DNA of 64,000 bases from Macrostomum hystrix (taxonomy: Eukaryota; Platyhelminthes; Macrostomidae). The position numbers and the translations under genes were made by a program. The stretch is taken from assembly GCA_950097015.1 (NCBI GenBank), contig CATNEN010000034.1, positions 6,404,501 through 6,468,500 of the forward strand, read 5' to 3'. The notes under the pieces are model-generated. The model was not told the DNA's origin. It ran no database searches and saw nothing but the letters and a program-made list of their open reading frames with translations. Shown piece by piece: positions 16,933 to 40,906 of the stretch. The stretch's first letter is position 1; each line of letters opens with the position of its first letter.

Positions 16933-19900
16933 ATGAAGCTATCAACAAACATTATTCTAACAGCTACGATTTCATGCTTATTTCCAAGCATTATTAATGG
17001 CATACCAGTGATGAAAAAAGAAGACAATAATATAGATGATATGCTTGTAAGTTTTTAAAATTTATATGACTTTTTTATCAGTATATAAAATTGATCATGA
17101 TTATAACTGCCACAGCCAGAAGTGTCCTACAAGAAATACCTTGCTGAGGTGATCAGCACTCTAGAGAGGGACAAGGATTTCGCTGAAAGAGTAGGCAAAC
17201 TCAACAATGTGAGTCCTCTGCAAGATCAATTTTATTAGCCATTGAATAGTTGCTAATGCCCCATCTTTTCAATTAGTTCCGCCTGTTACTCCCACAGACT
17301 GAAGACTTTTCCAGCCAGCTGGATTTCGCCAGCCATTCTGTGCGCTCTCGACTAGACGAACTAAAACGACAAGAGGTGGAGCGACTCAACAAGTTGGAGA
17401 GGGCGCTGCGATCCAAGATGGCTGCAAAGGTTGCAATTCTATTCTAATAACAATTTTTATATCTGTTCTCTGATACAATACAAAGTTTGTCCCTTCCAAC
17501 TACAGCCGGGGTAGGCAAACGTATTAGCTAGCAAGCCAAAGACAGAACCTAAAAGACGACAGCAGGCCGCATTGACTGGTGAAATATTAGATAGGGGACA
17601 GATAAGACGGAGAGATAAGACAGAGAAGAGATGAGTCAGGGGAGAGATGAGACACGGGAGAGATGAGACAGAGGAGAGATGAGACACGGGAGAGATGAGA
17701 CACGGGAGAGATGAGACAGCGGAGAGATGAGACAAGGGAGAGATGAGACACGGAAGAGATGAGACAGCGGAGAGATGAGACAGCGGAGTGATGAGACAGG
17801 GGAGAGATGAGACACGGGAGAGATGAGACAGCGGAGTGATGAGACACGGGAGAGATGAGACAGGGGAGAGATGAGACACGGGAGAGATGAGACAGCGGAG
17901 AGATGAGACAGCGGAGTGATGAGACAGGGGAGAGATGAGACACGGGAGAGATGAGACAGCGGAGTGATGAGACAGGGGAGAGATGAGACACGGGAGAGAT
18001 GAGACACGGGAGAGATGAGACACGGGAGAGATGAGACAGCGGGAGAGATAAGACACGGGAGAGATGAGACAGGAGAGATGAGACACGGGAGAGATGAGAC
18101 AGCGGAGAGATGAGACAGCGGAGTGATGAGACAGGGGAGAGATGAGACACGGGAGAGATGAGACAGCGGAGTGATGAGACAGGGGAGAGATGAGACACGG
18201 GAGAGATGAGACACGGGAGAGATGAGACAGGGGAGAGATGAGACACGGGAGAGATGAGACAGCGGAGTGATGAGACAGGGGAGAGATGAGACACGGGAGA
18301 GATGAAAATTTAGGTGTGGAAGAGGATACGATAGGTGTAGGAAGGGTAAACGGGCTGAATTTGGGAGATTCAAGGGCCGCAATTTTTCCCGCGGGCAGCA
18401 CTTTGCCGACCCCTGAACTACAGTCTCACCTCTCCTATTCCGTTTTCCTCTCTCAGCTCTACTACCTTTCTCTTTATTCTATTTTATTAAATAAAGAAAA
18501 AACTTTATTTTTTCCTCTTTACAGTTCCGCGTTTCCCCTCCTCTTTCCCCCCTTCCTTTCCCATTTCCCTCTGTCGAAAATAATCTAACACTAACACCAC
18601 ACTTTCGATTTATCAGACGATAAATGTTTTACTTGCAACCATGAAGGGGGTAAGTTTGTTGAACCAACTGGGGAGAGATTATTGGGGCACGCGCATACAG
18701 ACAATTGGGGGGGTAAGACAGAGGGTTAGAGAATAAGAATGTTTAGCAGCTGCGATGAGGTGGCGACCAATCATAAAGGAGGAAGGAGAGTGAATGTGAG
18801 ATCAGCCGCGGGCATGCAGAGATAACGAGAGAGAAGGAACTAGATTGAACTGGACGATTTAAAGAAGAAAAGTGCAGAGAACGAAAGAGTGAATAGAGGA
18901 CAGAAAACAGAGACGAAAGTCGCGACAACCTCCTCTGTACTCCCATTTCCTAACCAATTGTCGCATTTCTTTCCGTGCCGACAGACTGATCCTGCTTCTG
19001 ACAGCTGGCCGCGAATCGATCCCCAGCTGATACACCTGGATGAAGATACAATCAAGCGGGCCCATCTTGATCAAGAAAATCCTCATTCATTTGAAATAGC
19101 CGACTTAAAAAAGCTGGTGCGCCAGGTGACGCAGGATATTCAGAAGGTGGACGAAGCTCGGGAAGAAGAGTACAAGCGCTATGAGATGGCGAAGGAGCAT
19201 TCGAAGCGGGCCAGACTGCGCCGAATCAGAGATCGCAAAGAGCGCGAGGCCGCCGAGCAGCAGATGGAAGTGGAGCAGCAGAAGCATCGCCAGCATGAGC
19301 GAGTGCATCAGCCTGTGAGTCTGGCTTTTCTATCAACAGTACCGCCTACTTCATGATTGCTCCCAAACCGAATGACCGACTTTTGTGAAAAACCCACCAT
19401 AATGATCGAACTTTTCCACCCGTTACAATAAAAAGCTTTCTAAGCCGTCTTTTAGGTATTTGAAATACTCCTCGTAGATTTCTGTTGTTAAAGTGGCTAC
19501 GGATAATCTGGTAAAAATTAATAGTTCATTTATTTAACTCATCCAGGGCAGTCGACAACATCTGAAAGAAGTCTGGGAGAAGACCGATCAAATGGATTTT
19601 AATTCTTTTAACCCCAGGACATTTTTTATGATTCATGGTGCGTCGCTCTGCTGATTGGTTAGATTTTGTGCGCCTGTTTGCTGATTGGTTAGATTTTTTG
19701 CGCCTGTTTGCTGATTAGCGAGATTTTTGCGCCTATTTGCTGATTGGCTTGATTTTGTTCGCCTGTTTGCTGATTGGCTAGATTTTGTTCACCTGTTTGC
19801 TGATTGGCTAGATTTTGTTCGCCTGTTTGCTGATTGGCTAGATTTTGTTCGCCTGTTTGCTGATTGGTTAGATTTTGTGCGTCTGTTTGCTGATTGGTTC

Positions 19901-21409
19901 AATTTTTGTTCGCCTGTTTGCTGATTGGTTAGATTTTGTTCGCCTGTTTGCTGATTGGTTAGATTTTGTGCGCCTGTTTGCTGATTGGTTAGATTTTGTG
20001 CGCCTGTTTGCTGATTGGTTAGATTTTGTGCGCCTGTTTGCTGATTGGTTAGATTTTGTGCGCCTGTTTGCTGATTGGTTAGATTTTGTTCGCCTGTTTG
20101 CTGATTAGCTAGATTTTGTGCTCCTGTTTGCCTGCGGGGGTAATGTAATTCCATAAAGCCTTTCCATGGCAGACATTAATGGCGACGGACATTTGGACAT
20201 TGGCGAGATAGAAGCCTTGTTTTGGAAGGAGGTAGGGATCGTCTGCATTGAATTTTGTAAAAGTACATTTACGTTTAACCGCTACTATTAAATTAATTTT
20301 CAGCTGGACAAGGTCTACGGCAGAGATAATGACAATACTGTGGACCGGGTCGAGAGACAGCACGAACTAGACCGAATGCGCAAATCTTTACTAAAAAATC
20401 TCGACACCAACAGGGACATGATGATCAACTGGGAGGAGTTTAACACCTGGCACAAAAGCCTGAAGTCTAATAAGGACGACGAATGGAAGGTGAGTCTCAA
20501 TGCGCAAACGGATTGATAATTCTATATTTCGGATTGATAAGTCTATATTTCGGATTGATAAGTCTAGATTTCGGATTGATAAGTCTAGATTTCGGATTGA
20601 TAAGTCTATATTTCGGATAGATAAGTCTAGATTTCGGATTGATAAGTCTATATTTCGGATAGATAAGTCTAGATTTCGGATTGATAAGTCTATATTTCGG
20701 ATTGATAAGTCTAGATTTCGGATTGATAAGTCTAGATTTCGGATTGATAAGTCTATATTTCGGATTGATAAGTCTATATTTCGGATTGATAAGTCTAGAT
20801 TTCGGATTGATAAGTCTATATTTCGGATTGATAAGTCTATATTTCGGATTGATAAGTCTAGATTTCGGATTGATAAGTCTAGATTTCGGATTGATAAGTT
20901 TGGATTTAGGATTGATAAGTTTGGATTTAGGATTGATAAGTTTGGATTTAGGATTGATAAGTTTGGATTTAGGATTGATAAGTTTGGATTTAGGAATTCG
21001 AGAGTTTTGGATTTAGGATTACAATGTCAGGATTGATAAATGTGGAATTTGAATTTTCTGAATTTTTTTTCGGATTTTCGAATTTCGAATAGTTTCGATT
21101 TAGAAGTTTTTATATCAAATTTAGAGTACATTTTTGTATGTAAATGGGGAGTAAGGATTTCGGAAAGTTTAGCTTATAATTATGGCTTGAACTTTCTTCA
21201 TGTGCTCCACACTTAACTTCTGTTTGGAGTAGAAATTAAATTCTTTAGTAAATATCTGAAAACCGAAAAGTCCAGTTTGAAAGAAATTCCAATGCTTGCA
21301 GACAACTGAAGAGATGGAAAACTCCAAGCCATACAGTGAGGAAGAGCTGAAGCATTTTGAGGAGCAATACGCGCTGGAGCACCCGGAGGAGGCGGCGGGT
21401 GTGAAGTAG
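16933..21409 (+). CDS. NUCB: Nucleobindin (EF-hand, secretory pathway), 8 exons
   Basis: Exons 16933-17046, 17116-17208, 17298-17429, 18985-19314, 19547-19637, 20173-20231, 20304-20489 and 21302-21409 join in phase to 370 aa. A signal peptide (LSTNIILTATISCLF) is followed by the family-typical YKKYLAEVISTLE and LDFASHSVRSRLDELKRQEV segments. A charged helical/basic region contains RARLRRIRDRKEREAAEQQ. Then come GSRQHLKEVWEKTD and two EF hands, DINGDGHLDIGE and DTNRDMMINWEE. EF1 is canonical; EF2 has Met instead of Gly at loop position 6. Nucleobindins are Ca2+-binding proteins of Golgi/ER and secretion that can also bind G-alpha subunits. The chain stops about 36 residues into the last exon, without the C-terminal leucine zipper of vertebrate NUCB1/2. 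Introns 3, 5 and 7 carry arrays. Confidence 0.93.
17506..18415. mobile_element. hAT-like MITE, copy 1, with internal minisatellite
   Basis: 910 bp in nucleobindin intron 3. Its ends, CCGGGGTAGGCAAAC and TTTGCCGACCCCTG, are near-perfect inverted repeats. It is flanked by a perfect 8-bp duplication, AACTACAG (17498-17505 and 18416-18423), the hallmark TSD length of hAT transposons. It has no transposase. The interior from 17586 to 18304 is a 16-bp minisatellite (GAGATGAGACACGGGA and variants). Copy 2 at 34691-35258 shares both ends and the same array family. Confidence 0.9.
17586..18304. repeat. 16-bp minisatellite inside hAT-like MITE copy 1
   Basis: About 45 units of GAGATGAGACACGGGA, with AGCGGAGT and AGGGGAG variants arranged in recurring blocks. 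Minus-strand SHLSRVS-type open frames are spurious. Confidence 0.93.
18424..18984. other. Rest of nucleobindin intron 3
   Basis: Unique pyrimidine-rich then purine-rich intronic sequence ending in the acceptor CCGACAG before exon 4. No separate gene. Confidence 0.6.
19638..20120. repeat. 30-bp minisatellite starting at the nucleobindin exon 5 donor
   Basis: About 16 units of GATTGGTTAGATTTTGTGCG plus CCTGTTTGCT. The first, diverged unit includes the splice donor of exon 5 (CATG|GTGCGTC), so the array begins at the exon boundary. Confidence 0.93.
20513..20990. repeat. 21-bp minisatellite in nucleobindin intron 7
   Basis: About 23 units of GGATTGATAAGTCTATATTT plus C, with a TCTAGATTT variant and a distinct TTTGGATTTA block at the 3' end. 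Begins about 20 bp after the exon 7 donor. Confidence 0.95.
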
Positions 21410-21483
21410 CTCTGATGCATTTGCTTTGGAAGTATTTGAGTAGGGTTTGAGAACTTAAAGGGCATATTTTAACAGATCATACT

Positions 21484-22337
21484 GTCCCTACCTGAATATC
21501 TGAGGTGTAAGCTGAGCCCCACCTGAACATCTGAGGTGTAATCTGAGCGCCACCTGAATATCTGAGGTGTAATCTGAGCCCCACCTGAATATCTGATGTG
21601 TAATCTGAGCGCCACCTGAATATCTGAGGTGTAATCTGAGCCCCACCTGAATATCTGAGGTGTAATCTGAGCCCCACCTGAATATCTGAGGTGTAATCTG
21701 AGCGCCACCTGACTATCTGAGGTGTAATCTGAGCCCCACCTGAATATCTGATGTGTAATCTGAGCCCCACCTGAATATCTGATGTGTAATCTGAGCGCCA
21801 CCTGAATATCTGATGTGTAATCTGAGCCCCACCTGAATATCTGAGGTGTAATCTGAGCGCCACCTGAATATCTGAGATGTAATCTGAGCGCCACCTGAAT
21901 ATCTGATGTGTAATCTGAGCCCCACCTGAATATCTGAGGTGTAATCTGAGCGCCACCTGAATATCTGAGATGTAATCTGAGCCCCACCTGAATATCTGAT
22001 GTGTAAGCTGAGCCCCACCTGAATATCTGATGTGTAATCTGAGCCCCACCTGAATATCTGATGTGTAATCTGAGCGCCACCTGAATATCTGAGATGTAAT
22101 CTGAGCCCCACCTGAATATCTGATGTGTAAGCTGAGCGCCACCTGAATATCTGAGGTGTAAGCTGAGCCCCACCTGAATATCTGATGTGTAATCTGGGCG
22201 CCACCTGAATATCTGAGATGTAATCTGAGCCCCACCTGAATATCTGATGTGTAAGCTGAGCGCCACCTGAATATCTGAGGTGTAAGCTGAGCCCCGCCTG
22301 AATATCTGATGTGTAATCTGAGTCCCACCTGAATATC
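21484..22337. repeat. 31-bp minisatellite just after the nucleobindin stop
   Basis: About 27 units starting CACCTGAATATCTGA, with two alternating positions (GGTGT/TGTGT and AGCCC/AGCGC). It starts about 75 bp after the stop codon. No AATAAA lies between stop and array; the nearest clear one is at 22779-22784. The array may therefore be in the 3' UTR or in a 3' UTR intron (acceptor-like TTTTCAG near 22421). Confidence 0.93.
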
Positions 22338-23286
22338 AAAAGTCTCAAAGAAAAAATAATTACAATTTTATATTTTAGTGTTGCATTCGGATACAATATT
22401 GCATTAAAATTAAATTTTCAGCCATCAACGCAGCCGCCCAATTAAGAAGCCCATTGGCCCTTGCGATTGATCTAAAAATAATATGTTTTACTAAAACAGT
22501 TGTGTATTGTGCTTCTAAATACAAAATATAAAAATTATTTATAAAAAATTAGCATATCTTCCTAGTCCCATTTAAACTCATTCGGGTTTGTGTTTCAGTC
22601 ACTTAACAGTTTTTATTACTTTTTGTTGTAGTTATGAGATTACCACTATTGGAAGTAGTAATATGCCTTGAATGTCTGAAACGATTTTTCTAGTCTAGCA
22701 TTGAGAAAATCAAATATTTAATAATGGATTGCAGAACTGCAACTTTTTTCCCTGATATTTCTGAGCTTAAAGCAAAACAATAAATATAATTGTCGCATTT
22801 TGTGTGATTGCTATCGTTTCTTACCTAGTAGCATCTTTCTTTTAGGAAATATGGTTATTGCCTCTTTCGTCTTTGCCCGTTGTTTTGTGTCAAAAGCCCT
22901 GAGAACAATAGCGCATCATTCGGCTCCACTTTTTTCTCTTTTGTTTTTATGTCTTGTCTGTTTAACTTTGCAGTAAGACTTGCGTTTTGTTGATTGATAT
23001 CTATTAATTATATACAAGAAAGTATTGATATGGCTTGTTGTTGAGCTCATTCAGTTGGTGCAATAGTGAACAGGAATTCTTTGCTAATATTTTATTTACC
23101 TCATAGAAAAATTGATCCAAAATTCACTCTATCTATCCATCGAATGCTGGTCCGAGAGACCATTTACAGCTTATTAATAACAACAATTTAACGCACATTC
23201 GATGTACACCTGCGAGCCAAGGGCTCCAGCAAGCCAACCAATCAGAGTTGGTCTAAAAACGATAGAGATAAGTAATCAGTGGAAAG
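22338..23286. other. AT-rich spacer
   Basis: Probable nucleobindin 3' end followed by intergenic DNA. It contains AATAAA at 22779-22784 on the plus strand. No other gene seen. Confidence 0.4.
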
Positions 23287-23487
23287 TCATGCGCTTATGT
23301 TGTTGGCTCCTTGTGCATTTGGATGCTCCCGATTCCAGTACACCAAGCCGAAGACCAGAGCCATGATCAGTGCGCAGAAAGTGTAGTTAAGCACGACTAA
23401 CGGAGTGTTGAGCTGCAGATTCTCATCATTGGCGATCTCAGCCACTGGGCCAAAATCCCCAGTTGGCATACTGTGAGGATAGCTCAT
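23287..23487 (-). CDS. Hypothetical 66-aa single-pass membrane microprotein
   Basis: An intronless frame in unique DNA, preceded by AAACTTAAACA before ATG. Residues 1-27 are polar. A hydrophobic helix follows at about residues 28-50 (VVLNYTFCALIMALVFGLVY), then a short polar tail, WNREHPNAQGANNISA. The layout is that of a tail-anchored or signal-anchored small protein. No repeat explains the frame and its composition is protein-like. I do not recognise the family; it could also be the last exon of a larger gene. Confidence 0.5.
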   Translation of the reverse strand: MSYPHSMPTGDFGPVAEIANDENLQLNTPLVVLNYTFCALIMALVFGLVYWNREHPNAQGANNISA

Positions 23488-24216
23488 TGTTTAAGTTTCT
23501 GATTCTTATTTTTTTATTTGGCTAGCAAAACATAAAAACCTTATTGGCTTTTCGTAGTCTATGGCATTGGTTAAAAGGTATAAGCCAACTATTCGGTTCG
23601 TTTATAAGTGCGAGTTTAAAAAAGCTAAAAGTATTTTCGCTGTTTTTTGTAAACAATTAATACAAATATGAACTGTGTAATTAGTTGTATCGACATTTAT
23701 GTAACAGTAATATATATTTTCCAAGTTTCACACATTATTACCTCCCATTTTGACCAAACTTGTTAAAATCAAATAATCGGAAATCGGAACATTTCAGTAA
23801 CCATGCGATAAGGCTTGCTTGCTGAAATTCAGTTGAAACAAGCTCCCTTTCTTTTTAATTTAGTCAATGGACTTTTGTCTATGGCCAATACTATTGGGGA
23901 AATGTCTGCTTGCGGAAATTTAATTGAAACATGCAATTGAAATTCAATTAACGCAATGTACACATGTAATTGCTAGGTTTAAGGTCTGATTTGTATTGCT
24001 TGCTGTCAAGTAGTCATTGTGTTTGTCTTTGTCGATAGTGTCGATTTATAAGTTTTATTTTGAACTTGATTAACTTTGATTAGGGATATAAAAACGCGTT
24101 AATTACAATTATTCTTTACACAATATAGATTAGCAGCACTGAAGCAAGGCCAGGGTTTGTTAATAACTAGCTTCATAAAAAAACATCTAAAACAACCAAG
24201 TTGGACTCAGAAATAA
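23488..24216. other. AT-rich intergenic region
   Basis: Lies between the microprotein (minus strand) and the TTLL gene 3' end. It contains a minus-strand AATAAA (plus-strand TTTATT at 24054-24059), about 160 bp past the TTLL stop, which is a good candidate poly(A) signal. Confidence 0.45.
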
Positions 24217-36099
<11,883 letters not shown>

Positions 36100-37870
36100 G
36101 CTGCTGCGCCTTATTTTTGTACTTAAAGCAGTGCTGAAATATTTATAAAAATATAGGTTTAAACTATATCATCTTTTTTCATGCACAAAAAACTTTTTTA
36201 AAGTAAAAATAAAAAATCTGAATATCAAATCAATGTCTTTTCGGTAAGGTATTGTATTTATTGAAAACATTATTTGCCAAAAAGATGTGAACAAAAACTA
36301 TTAATAACAAAACAATTTAATACAGCAAATGTTTCTCTGGCTAGTTTATTGCCCAAAGTAGCTCCGTAGGATCAATTATAATTTTTTCTATTTACGGGTG
36401 TTAACATATTAACATATAAATTATTTTCATTTATTTTTTGATCAATAGCACATATGTAAGAGTTCTTTTCTAGCCAGTACACCTTGCAGAGCAAAGACAA
36501 ATATGCATAAATTTGCAATTTAAAAGAAAGCCTATGCAACTAAGAATACACTATTTTAGACTAAAGTCCCAGCTATATCCTATTGTAACAAAGGCTACCA
36601 CAATCAATTGAAGGTAGCAATCAGTGTTACAAATAGATACATCAGTATCAGTTGCATGGCTGTTGTAGATCCACTAGGTTTGTTGAGAATTCAATCACTC
36701 GTTATTGTGAGTAGAATTCAAATTAAAAAACATCAGAACATGCGTAATTTATTGAAGCTGAAGACAGCAAAATTGAATAAATGAAACTGGAATAGTAAAA
36801 CCGTGAATTTTTTAATAAAAGAACTGGTAAAAGTTAAATCCGCACTGGCTTCTATTGTCTATAGATTTATTTATTTTAGTTTAAACTAAACTTAAAACTG
36901 CAGGTACCATTTTAGCTAGATATTAAATAATAAAACCTAATTGCACTCGCATAACATTAGATTAAGTATTCTTCTGTTTTGTTGTAATCGATGTTCATAT
37001 GAACGCAATAAAATTTAAACTAAAAAGTTCTCGCCTTTTAATAAAAAATTGCTCTATCAGTGCTAAGATTTATAATTTTTAGTTCTCTGATCAATGATCA
37101 AAGATGTCCATCGGAAAAATATGAGGAAAGACATCGAAACAAAATTTCTTCAAGTTTTTGGTCGAAGCTTTCGCAAATTGTTGATTGACGACCGATAATA
37201 TGTGATTCCGTATCCAGTTTCTTATTCCTTAACTTGCAATGTTATGCATTGAAAATGTTCTGCTTTTGTATCTAAAACAAAAATCGGATACTGCGAAAAG
37301 TTTCCTTATTGCACTCCAATGATAAGATTGTTAGATATCAGTTTGTTAGATATCAGTTTGTTAGATATAAGTCTTTTTTACTTTTTTCTTGGAGGACTTA
37401 ACAATACCTCACGATAACTTATAATGTTAATTTATTGAGACAAGTTTTAACCATGGGTAGACACTTTTGGCATTATAATATTTTTAAAGAAGCATGACAA
37501 AGCTGACAATCGTACATCAAAAGCACATTTTAAATAATAAACTGAGAAACGTCGACACAATTATCTGAGATTTGTAAAAAAAGTATATCTAATATCAGTT
37601 TTACATAATGCTTTAGTGTATTACCATAATATAGAGCAAAAAACGTGCCCCTTTTCCTTAATCAGATTTAGCTACGTGATTATGCAATAAATGTTGAGAA
37701 ATTAACTTAAAGGGGAATACAGAACCAGAGGTAAAATTTTAGTAATTTACCTGTAGAAGTTCTGCTGTTTTATCGATTGTCCATGATGTTAATTTGAAAT
37801 GTTACTTTAAATATTAATTTCTTAAAAGTAAAATGCCTAATTAGAACCATTTTCCTGTCTGACATTTCAG
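36100..37870. other. AT-rich spacer between divergent genes
   Basis: Upstream of the TTLL gene (minus) and of the TPRG1-like exons (plus). Promoters for both could lie here, but I see no diagnostic element. A triplicated GATATCAGTTTGTTA occurs near 37335-37370. Any first exon of the TPRG1-like gene would be here or beyond, unrecognised. Confidence 0.4.
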
Positions 37871-38720
37871 TTGCAGCTCGTGACCTTGGAGTCGCTGACG
37901 CGACCTCAGCTGCCGCGTCGCTCTCGACCCGACGTTCGTCTACAGTCGCACCCGCCGCAGAGGGAGAACTACTTCGCCGCCATGGTGCCCATCGACGAGG
38001 TCCGCGACGCCTGCCAGAGCCACGGCATGGTGCCCGACGCCGATGGGGAACTGAAGGCTACTTTCATTCTCACCGAAATTGACGAGTGGGGAAATCGACG
38101 GGAGCAGGTTGTCATGGTGACGGCCAGGACGCTGATACTGAGCAAATTCAACTTCATTACTCGGCGCCACAAGTGAGTTAGAAAATCAGGACCCGCATAG
38201 GCGTTTGGACATTGGAAATAGCATTCTTAAGAAAATTTCCATACATTGAATCCACATCCGAAAGATTGAGATCCCTTACTTATCGCCTTACGCAGTGATG
38301 TAAAATTCATTTCTTAGAAGCTCCCGTCGTGTGCCCCTCCGCTTGATTGCTCGCCTGTCAATCGGCGACCTCGCCGGCGGCCATGGCGCCGTCCGCATCT
38401 GCTGGCGCCGTCCGGAAGCGGAGATCGCTGCAGCGACGCCAGACACCGTCAGCGAGGACAGCCCAAAGCCGGAGCAGGCCCTGCTTGAGATCACCCTGGC
38501 ACACCACCCTCTGCACTACTGCGACTCAGATCTGGGCAACGCCCTGTACGACGTTGACGCGTTCTTCGCCTTGTTGCACGGCCTGCTGGAAGGTCGCGAT
38601 CCGCCCGTCGCCGTGGCGGCTGAACCCCTGGCCGCCGGTCCGCTGTTCGGCTTGGCGTCGGTCGTCTATAACCATAGCGACATCGGCTTCTGCAAAGACC
38701 GCAACGGTGTCTGCTTCTGA
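37871..38720 (+). CDS. TPRG1/TPRG1L-like (hSac2 domain) protein, two exons, start uncertain
   Basis: Exons 37871-38172 and 38318-38720 join in phase to 234 aa, ending at TGA. The first is preceded by a pyrimidine tract and acceptor (CATTTCAG), so it is either not the first exon or is a trans-splice site. The first in-frame ATG is that of [16 protein letters not shown] at 37982. The recognisable core is [20 protein letters not shown], then [10 protein letters not shown], then [11 protein letters not shown] with RICWRRPE, the layout of the hSac2 domain in TPRG1 family proteins. Vertebrate TPRG1L (Mover) is a synaptic-vesicle-associated protein. The assignment rests on motif memory; the 5' end is incomplete. 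Confidence 0.6.
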
Positions 38721-38969
38721 GTAGATTTGAGACACTGAAAACTGACACCGTTCCTCCTCAGAACATTGTTTGAAGTTTCTCTGACAAGTGAAAACTTTTT
38801 TCCAAGGCCTACTAAAAAGCTTTTTTACTTTAGTAGTCCTCGCTCCAATACTTTTTGTTAATTAAAAGCACAATAATCCTAAATTGCAATAACTGGTCAT
38901 CCGAATATGACGGTTTTAAATGCTCATTGGTTTCGGGATGCCCAAACATGTATTGCAAAGGTTTGAGTC

Positions 38970-40906
38970 TCGATCCCTCTAGAATTTGAGTCCCGATCCT
39001 TAGTATTTGAGTCCCGATCCCTAGTATTTGAGTCCCGATCCCAAGTATTTGAATACCGATCCCTAGTATTTGAGTCCCGATCCCAAGTATTTGAGTCCCG
39101 ATCCCTAGTATTTGAGTCCCGATCCCAAGTATTTGAATACCGATCCCTAGTATTTGAGTCCCGATTCCAAGTATTTGAATACCGATCCCTAGTATTTGAA
39201 TCCCGATTCCTAGTATTTGAGTCCCGATCCCAAGTATTTGAATACCGATCCCTAGTATTTGAGTCCCGATCCCAAGTATTTGAATACCGATCCCTAGTAT
39301 TTGAATCCCGATCCCAAGTATTTGAATACCGATCCCTAGTATTTGAATACCGATCCCAAGTATTTGAATACCGATCCCTAGTATTTGAATACCGATCCCT
39401 AGTATTTGAGTCCCGATTCCAAGTATTTGAATACCGATCCCTAGTATTTGAATACCGATCCCTAGTATTTGAATCCCGATTCCTAGTATTTGAGTCCCGA
39501 TCCCAAGTATTTGAATACCGATCCCTAGTATTTGAGTCCCGATTCCAAGTATTTGAATACCGATCCCTAGTATTTGAATCCCGATTCCTAGTATTTGAGT
39601 CCCGATCCCAAGTATTTGAATACCGATCCCTAGTATTTGAGTCCCGATCCCAAGTATTTGAATACCGATCCCTAGTATTTGAATCCCGATCCCAAGTATT
39701 TGAATACCGATCCCTAGTATTTGAATACCGATCCCAAGTATTTGAATACCGATCCCTAGTATTTGAATACCGATCCTTAGTATTTGAATCCCGATTCCTA
39801 GTATTTGAGTCCCGATTCCAAGTATTTGAATACCGATCCCTAGTATTTGAATCCCGATTCCTAGTATTTGAGTCCCGATCCCAAGTATTTGAATACCGAT
39901 CCCTAGTATTTGAGTCCCGATCCCAAGTATTTGAATACCGATCCCTAGTATTTGAATCCCGATCCCAAGTATTTGAATACCGATCCCAAGTATTTGAATA
40001 CCGATCCCAAGTATTTGAATACCGATCCCTAGTATTTGAATACCGATCCCTAGTATTTGAGTCCCGATTCCAAGTATTTGAATACCGATCCCTAGTATTT
40101 GAATACCGATCCCTAGTATTTGAATCCCGATTCCTAGTATTTGAGTCCCGATCCCAAGTATTTGAATACCGATCCCTAGTATTTGAGTCCCGATCCCAAG
40201 TATTTGAATACCGATCCCTAGTATTTGAATCCCGATCCCAAGTATTTGAGTCCCGATCCCAAGTATTTGAATACCGATCCCTAGTATTTGAGTCCCGATC
40301 CCAAGTATTTGAATACCGATCCCTAGTATTTGAATACCGATCCCAAGTATTTGAATACCGATCCCTAGTATTTGAATACCGATCCCAAGTATTTGAATAC
40401 CGATCCCTAGTATTTGAGTCCCGATCCCAAGTATTTGAATACCGATCCCTAGTATTTGAGTCCCGATCCCAAGTATTTGAATACCGATCCCTAGTATTTG
40501 AATCCCGATCCCTAGTATTTGAGTCCCGATCCCAAGTATTTCAATACCGATCCCTAGTATTTGAGTCCCGATCCCAAGTATTTGAGTCCAGATCCCTAGT
40601 ATGTGAATACCGATCCCTAGTATTTGAGTCCCGATCCCTAGTATTTGAGTCCCGATTCCAAGTATTTGAATACCGATCCCTAGTATTTGAGTCCCGATCC
40701 CTAGTATTTGAATACCGATCCCTAGTATTTGAGTCCCGATCCCTAGTATTTGAGTCCCGATCCCTAGTATTTGAATACCGATCCCTAGTATTTGAATACC
40801 GATCCCTAGTATTTGAGTCCCGATCCCTAGTATTTGAATACCGATCCCTAGTATTTGAATACCGATCCCTAGTATTTGAATACCGATCCCTAGTATTTGA
40901 GTCCCG
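38970..40906. repeat. 21-bp minisatellite, about 92 copies
   Basis: Units of AGTATTTGAATACCGATCCC plus T. They vary mainly at two sites (GAATAC versus GAGTCC or GAATCC; CCCT versus CCCA), giving a two-state pattern along the array. Confidence 0.95.
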
